64,000 nucleotides of DNA, from NCBI GenBank assembly GCA_021613375.1, contig CM038705.1, positions 7,547,132-7,611,131 of the forward strand, read 5' to 3'. This DNA is from Megaleporinus macrocephalus (lineage: Eukaryota > Chordata > Actinopteri > Characiformes > Anostomidae). This document shows positions 60,001 through 64,000 of the stretch, in pieces. The position numbers were made by a program, and so were the translations under genes. The notes under the pieces were generated by a model, which was not told the DNA's origin, did no database searches, and was given only the letters and a program-made list of their open reading frames with translations. Each line of letters begins with the position of its first letter. Position 1 is the first letter of the stretch.

Positions 60001-63000
60001 AGCGGTCCCAAATTCAGATTTTCAGAATAAAGAATATAAATACAAACATACACTGTATGTTTTGTATGCACATCTGTTCTCAACCTCTCTTCGTGGAGGT
60101 GGGTGTGTCCTGTGAACACTGATACGTGACCTGTTCCTGGGCTGCTAATGAAGAAGCCTGTGTGGTCTACGCACCTCCTTTCTGTGGCAGGGGAGCTGCA
60201 ACTGGGGGGTTAGTGCTCGTTTCGGCACGAGATGCGGCCAGTCCCAGAGATTCGTTCACCGCCGCCCTCTGCTCCACTTTCAGCACTGACAGCTGGGACT
60301 CTGTTACCATGGCAGCGTTGTCAGGACCCAAAGATTTCAGTTGGTTCACCGACATATTCTGAAAAAAAAATATTTGGGAAACGGTTTCATTGACGGAAAC
60401 TGTGGTTGGTACAGTGTAGAGGGTAACACGGCTGTCCTTCATGGTACACTGGGGTTTGACTCCCACTACCTTCACCTACCTGTGTACAGGTAAACTGTAA
60501 CACTACCTTCACCTACCTGTGTACAGGTAAACTGTAACTCTACCTTCACCTACCTGTGTACAGGTAAACTGTAACACTACCTTCACCTACCTGTGTACAG
60601 ATAAACTGTAACACTACCTTCACCTACCTGTGTACAGATAAACTGTAACACTACCTTCACCTACCTGTGTACAGGTAAACAGTAGTAGAGGTCAGAGAAA
60701 GAGGGACTCACAGCCAGGCGTTCAGGAGGGATGAGAGCGATGGCTGATTGGCGGATGAATGGCAGGATGGAGGAGTTCAGACTCGCCAGCTCGGTGCCAT
60801 TAAGACCAGCTGCACACAGAGAAACATGAATAATCACTCAGCCTGGCGCGTCTACAGCTCCAGTCACTCTAAGCTCCCTTCTATCTCATTCCTAAATACC
60901 TTGTACTTCATTACTAACCTTCAGAGCACTTTAGCCCTACGCTGTACTTACACCAGGCGATTTCCAAGTGATTTTACTATGGAGTCTATGGAGTCTTGCT
61001 AGAGTTGAGTAGCGCTCGAGTCATCTCGATGGTTTAGTGTGAGGTGGTCGAGACTGCAGGTTTAAGTCAGTCTTGTTCTCGTCCTAGCGTTCCGATAAAC
61101 TCAACCGTGTTTAACATTATCATAAGTCTGAAGTCTTGGCTCACGCAAATAGTCACGTGAACATTGTCGACAACCAATAGGAGCTCTGTTCACCACCACA
61201 CGGGAAGCTGCGATGCAAGTACAGGAATGTCTGGTGGGTAAAGAAGTTAGACATAGTGGGGAGTCTGGCGAGGATTCGGACACTGAGCTTCTCCTGGACT
61301 GTACAAAAGGAGGAGAAACTGGTGGAGCTGTGGAGTGAGCTGTGGAGTGAGCTGTGGAGTGAGCTGTGGAGTGAGCTGTGGAGTGAGCTGTGGAGTGAGC
61401 TGTGTAGTGAGCAAGAGTGCCTCTTTGATGTGTCTTCACATTTATAGACAGAGTGAAAAAGGAAAAAAGAATAAGAGAAATCGCTAAAACCCTTGAAATC
61501 CCCGCTGAGTATGCTATGCTAACACACTGCCGAACAGGGCTACAGTTACAATTAGCCTAGCAGTGAACAGTTTAGCTGAATATAGCTTCAATCATATAAA
61601 TGGAAAATAATCTCAAAAGGAATCGAGTTGCAGTCTTGTAAATAGTAGAGATGGAAGGATCGATCGGCTATGTATTGGTATCGGCCGATTAGTAATCAAA
61701 ATATGTGATCAGTGATCGGCCGATATTTCTCCAATTTAGAGCCGATCCTGAGAGCCGTAAAAAAAATGTATTTTAATTGAATAATTTCTGTATTTCAAGC
61801 TAGCGTTTCATCCAGGAAGAGGAGAACCCCTCCCTGCAATTCCTCTCTGAACCACTAGGTGGAAATACACACCCTTTCATTTTAGACAGACTGACTAAAG
61901 CAGCGACCCGGTGCTGAAAGTAATTATGTCTGTTTGACAGTGTTTACCGTATGTGACTCAGACTCATCCAGGACGTTTTTTAAATTAGTAAAATCAGTGT
62001 GTCTCGTTGGAGAACCAAGACAAAGACATTTAACATTAACTATTAATCTGATACAGACTGCACACAGCTGAATACAGTGAGTATCAGTAAACAGCAGAGC
62101 TAGCACACACAGCTAACACAAAACAAACAACCCAGAACACCTACAGACCAGATCTGACCGGTATGAACAGAACAGCAGCAGCAATTCAATATTCTACATT
62201 TAATGATTACAGATTTAGTTTAAAATAACAGAGTCTGCGTTTAATGACTGCAGTTTTGACTGTATTTATTGTTTTAAATTAAGGGTCTAAATGTAATGAT
62301 TACAGTATTAGGGATATTAGTTTGATTTTCTTTGTTTATTTACTGTTAATTTAGTTACAAATATTAGACTGTTTCATATGAGCTGGTTAAAAATGGTAAT
62401 AAACCAGTTTAGACCATGTTTCATGACTTGCTTGTGCTAATAACTACATGTAGCCCTGCTGTGGTATATAGCCCCGCCCTCGGTCGGGATCGGCTATCGG
62501 CCAATCGTGCTGAAAGATGATCAGCGATCGGAATCAGCCTCTAGTAAATAGTGACTCTGAAAAACCCCCAGTCTTTGCAAAATCATAGTCTGTGACTAAA
62601 AGTCTGTGACTAGTGTTTAGATGTGAGAGGGAGTCAGACTTTTAAACATCTATTAAACATCTTTTCAGAGTCTTTTGAAAGTCTTCTAGTGTACGGCCAG
62701 CATTAACTGCTCTGCATTGTTTGGGTTTAAATGATAATTTAATATTTTAACAGTGTAAAGGAAGGCGGGTCTTCTGTTAGTCTAACAACAGGTCATTGTC
62801 GTTTTTCTAAGAGCAGCTGTTCTGTTGGAAGTGCTTTTTAAGCATTTGAAGGTGTTCACGATCTTATTATTAAACTTTACTAAATTAATTTAAAACTATT
62901 TTTAAACTTTTTATAAGTGTAGGCTGAATAAAACCAGAGTGAAAACAGAGTGAAGGCCTGGAAAGCGATGAGACCATGATGGAGGTGGGTAGTGTTGTAA

Positions 63001-63897
63001 ACGCCCTCTCCAGCTCTCTCCCTGTGTGAAGCAATGCATGTTCATGTGTTAGGTATGGGGGCGTGGCTTTAGACTTTTTTCAAAGGTTTCTGGGTTCCTA
63101 CCAAATCGTCTACTCCACCTTTAAACTGTCCCTACCACGTTCTGGTACCACTTTAGAATAAGACTACCCATATTATTATTATTATTATTATTATTATATT
63201 ATTATTGGTTGGTTTATAAACAGTTTACGAAGTATTAATACACAGATATAACACTTAAAAATAACATTAAAATAAACATTTAAATTAAAACTGCTAAAAT
63301 GAAATGCAGGAAACCCTCAGGAAGTAAGAAGAACCAGGAAAGTAGCCTAAAAGACTCCGATTCCTATATAAACTCCTACCTACTGCCAAAATTAGCATAG
63401 CTTGTTTATACCACTCCTGTTCCTTTCCCCAATCTTGTAAATCAGTCCCCAAGTGTAGTCTTTTTTTAGTTTCAGACCTAAGTTTAGATGAAATTCATCA
63501 ATTTTGTCACACAGTTATGTACCAATGATGTTGCCCATCATGCTAGCCTCCGCTTCGCCCCAGCCTCTTGGATCACCAAACGCAGAGACGGCTTTTCTCT
63601 TCAGGCACTCCAGAACGGTCACAGGACACTTTGCGCGGCCCACGTCCTCCACCGCCTCCCTGATTCCCCCAGAACACAGCAAAACACACCCATACATTAG
63701 TGAACACGACTCAACAGTCAAAGGAGTGATGGAGCGTCTGGAATCAGGACCTACTTGAATTCTCCGCTACTGAGCTGGTCTATCTGGTCAGGCTGCATTC
63801 CGCAGATGAAGTGACCCAGGCCCACCATCTCGAATGCCCCAAGTTTGCCCATTTTTATGCCACTTCTCTGAACAAAACTCTGCCAGATGGCAACTTT
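56950..63897 (-). CDS. Mesothelin/otoancorin/stereocilin-family protein, C-terminal five exons
   Basis: Family members are superhelical, cell-surface or extracellular-matrix glycoproteins, often GPI-anchored (family knowledge). Exons 63897-63755, 63659-63523, 60809-60712, 60358-60175 and 57023-56950 join with GT-AG sites and consistent phases to about 211 residues plus TGA. Visible: GHFICGMQPDQIDQLSSGEF, KCPVTVLECLKRKAVSAFGD, ELASLNSSILPFIRQSAIAL, NMSVNQLKSLGPDNAAMVTE. These are the repeating Leu-rich 'L..L..L' and Gly-Pro turns of the family. Asn-X-Ser/Thr sites occur (NGT, NSS, NMS, NES). The tail SGIAVLPVVLLLLALIV, ending directly at the stop, is typical of a GPI-attachment signal. The 5' exons lie beyond the right edge. 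I cannot decide among mesothelin, otoancorin-like and fish-specific members. Confidence 0.82.
57085..57225 (-). mobile_element. tRNA-derived SINE
   Basis: On the minus strand it has a box-B-like GGTTCAATCCC in the context GTGACCGGAAGGTTGTGGGT, followed by CAACTGCTTCTCGGGCGCTG and GGGCTGCCCACCATTGTG. This is the head-to-body layout of fish tRNA SINEs. A short CCCTAA run near 57097 is part of it. Confidence 0.75.
57575..57640 (+). mobile_element. Short Tc1-like fragment
   Basis: CCTGAGTCCTGACCTCAACC, then TGATAGAACACTTTGGGATG, matches the catalytic region of the Tc1 copy at 56330-56370. Confidence 0.75.
57713..58677 (+). mobile_element. 965-bp nonautonomous hAT-like element (TAGAGATGGA family)
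   Basis: Flanked by CATGTGAG (57705-57712) and CATATGAG (58678-58685), an 8-bp duplication with one change. Ends TAGAGATGGAAGGATTGATC and GATCGGTCCATTTCTA. The longest copy of the family here; no transposase ORF. Confidence 0.9.
59060..59627 (+). mobile_element. Candidate solo LTR
   Basis: The 3' part has AATAAA (in TATTCAATAAACAAGCC) followed about 45 bp later by TGATTTGTTACA, resembling the R-U5 end of a fish LTR. The 5' limit and target duplication were not identified. Confidence 0.4.
59647..60010. mobile_element. MITE with inverted ends (GGTACCACTTTAGAATA family)
   Basis: Left GGTACCACTTTAGAATATAG and right CTTATTCTAAAGCGGTCCC are inverted. A second left end occurs at 63139-63165. It lies in a mesothelin-like intron. 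Confidence 0.75.
60175..60358 (-). CDS. mesothelin-like exon 4 of 5 visible
   Basis: Encodes NMSVNQLKSLGPDNAAMVTE and SQLSVLKVEQRAAVNESLG, then a Pro/Ala/Thr-rich stalk. Acceptor is a poly-T run plus CAG, donor GGAG|GTGCGT. Confidence 0.9.
60465..60685. repeat. 37-bp minisatellite with splice-site motifs
   Basis: Five to six units of ACTACCTTCACCTACCTGTG then TACAGGTAAACTGTAAC, adjacent to the exon at 60358-60175. On the gene strand each unit contains TTACAG and CACAG|GTAGGTG. Confidence 0.95.
60712..60809 (-). CDS. mesothelin-like exon 3 of 5 visible
   Basis: Encodes AGLNGTELASLNSSILPFIR then QSAIALIPPERLA. Acceptor TGTGTGCAG, donor GCT|GTGAGT. The 2.7-kb intron before it holds two nested transposons. 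Confidence 0.88.
61256..61447 (+). pseudogene. MADF/Myb-like fragment with expanded LWSE repeat
   Basis: Encodes FSWTVQKEEKLVELWSE, then about six Leu-Trp-Ser-Glu repeats from a 12-bp unit (CTGTGGAGTGAG), then CLFDVSSHL. It matches the start of a MADF domain from Harbinger-type accessory proteins; the rest is broken. Confidence 0.65.
61646..62543 (+). mobile_element. hAT-like TAGAGATGGA-family copy with perfect 8-bp target duplication
   Basis: Flanked by GTAAATAG at 61638-61645 and 62544-62551. The right terminus is internally deleted (CAGCCTCTA directly at the duplication). Confidence 0.9.
62702..63522. other. mesothelin-like intron, right part
   Basis: Contains a MITE left end near 63139 and an (ATT)n run at 63172-63205. 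Nothing else recognised. Confidence 0.5.
63523..63659 (-). CDS. mesothelin-like exon 2 of 5 visible
   Basis: Encodes KEAVEDVGRAKCPVTVLECL and AFGDPRGWGEAEASMMGNII. Acceptor GGAATCAG, donor TTG|GTACAT. Phase 2 in, phase 1 out. Confidence 0.87.
63755..63897 (-). CDS. mesothelin-like exon 1 of 5 visible
   Basis: Acceptor GCTGTTACAG, donor CAA|GTAGGT. Encodes KVAIWQSFVQRSGIKMGKLG, then FEMVGLGHFICGM, a conserved family block. A further upstream exon is required. Confidence 0.85.
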
Positions 63898-64000
63898 CTG
63901 TAACAGCCACAAAAAAACAACTTTTTACATTCACTAATACATTTAAGCTGCAGTATGAGATACTGAAGGTTATCAGTCCATCATCTTCCATTTTATCCCG

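Larger units (their letters stand above)
60941..62701 (+). mobile_element. Harbinger-like element with MADF relic, hosting a nested hAT-like element
   Basis: Ends GCTGTACTTACACCAGGCGA and TCTTCTAGTGTACGGCCAGC are inverted. Related to 52146-52950. It contains a MADF-type fragment with an expanded 12-bp repeat at 61256-61447 and the hAT-like insertion 61646-62543. Confidence 0.78.

Noticed and set aside
60465..60685. CRISPR-like direct repeats
   Set aside because: Units are contiguous with no variable spacers, and the context is a vertebrate intron.

Overview
The window is vertebrate nuclear DNA, almost certainly from a teleost fish. It has intron-rich genes with canonical GT-AG junctions, dense Tc1/mariner, hAT and Harbinger-type DNA transposon relics, TA, CA and GAAA microsatellites, and fish-like versions of well-known chromatin genes. 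I cannot name the species. All gene models below are my own exon joins, and each was checked for splice dinucleotides and codon phase across every junction.

Layout. (1) About 1-20.1 kb, minus strand: the 5' two thirds of setdb1, an H3K9 methyltransferase. Fourteen coding exons run from the start codon at 18869 to the first part of the SET domain at 415; the rest of the gene lies beyond the left edge. A probable noncoding first exon ends at 19992. (2) About 20.1-23.3 kb: the intergenic space between two divergent promoters, mostly a degenerate tandem array. (3) About 23.3-47.2 kb, plus strand: znf687, a multi-C2H2 transcriptional regulator (ZNF592/ZNF687/ZNF532 family). It has a noncoding first exon and ten coding exons that join to a 1301-residue protein. 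(4) About 47.2-56.9 kb: gene-free, filled with transposon remnants. (5) 56950-63897, minus strand: the last five exons of a mesothelin/otoancorin/stereocilin-family gene ending in a GPI-anchor-type hydrophobic tail. Its 5' part lies beyond the right edge.

SETDB1 and ZNF687 both act in chromatin, and their human orthologues also lie near each other at 1q21.3. The head-to-head pair therefore looks like conserved linkage rather than an operon-like unit. The mesothelin-like gene has no evident functional link to them.

I found no prokaryotic-style system, CRISPR array or clearly new enzymatic system. The most interesting signals are: a hAT-type MITE family with perfect 8-bp target duplications that carries a CTCF-like motif in the same internal position; a possible alternative terminal exon of znf687; microsatellites serving as polypyrimidine tracts at setdb1 splice acceptors; a 101-bp near-perfect palindrome close to the znf687 5' exon; a minisatellite in the mesothelin-like gene whose unit contains back-to-back splice-site motifs; and nested transposons with intact target-site duplications.
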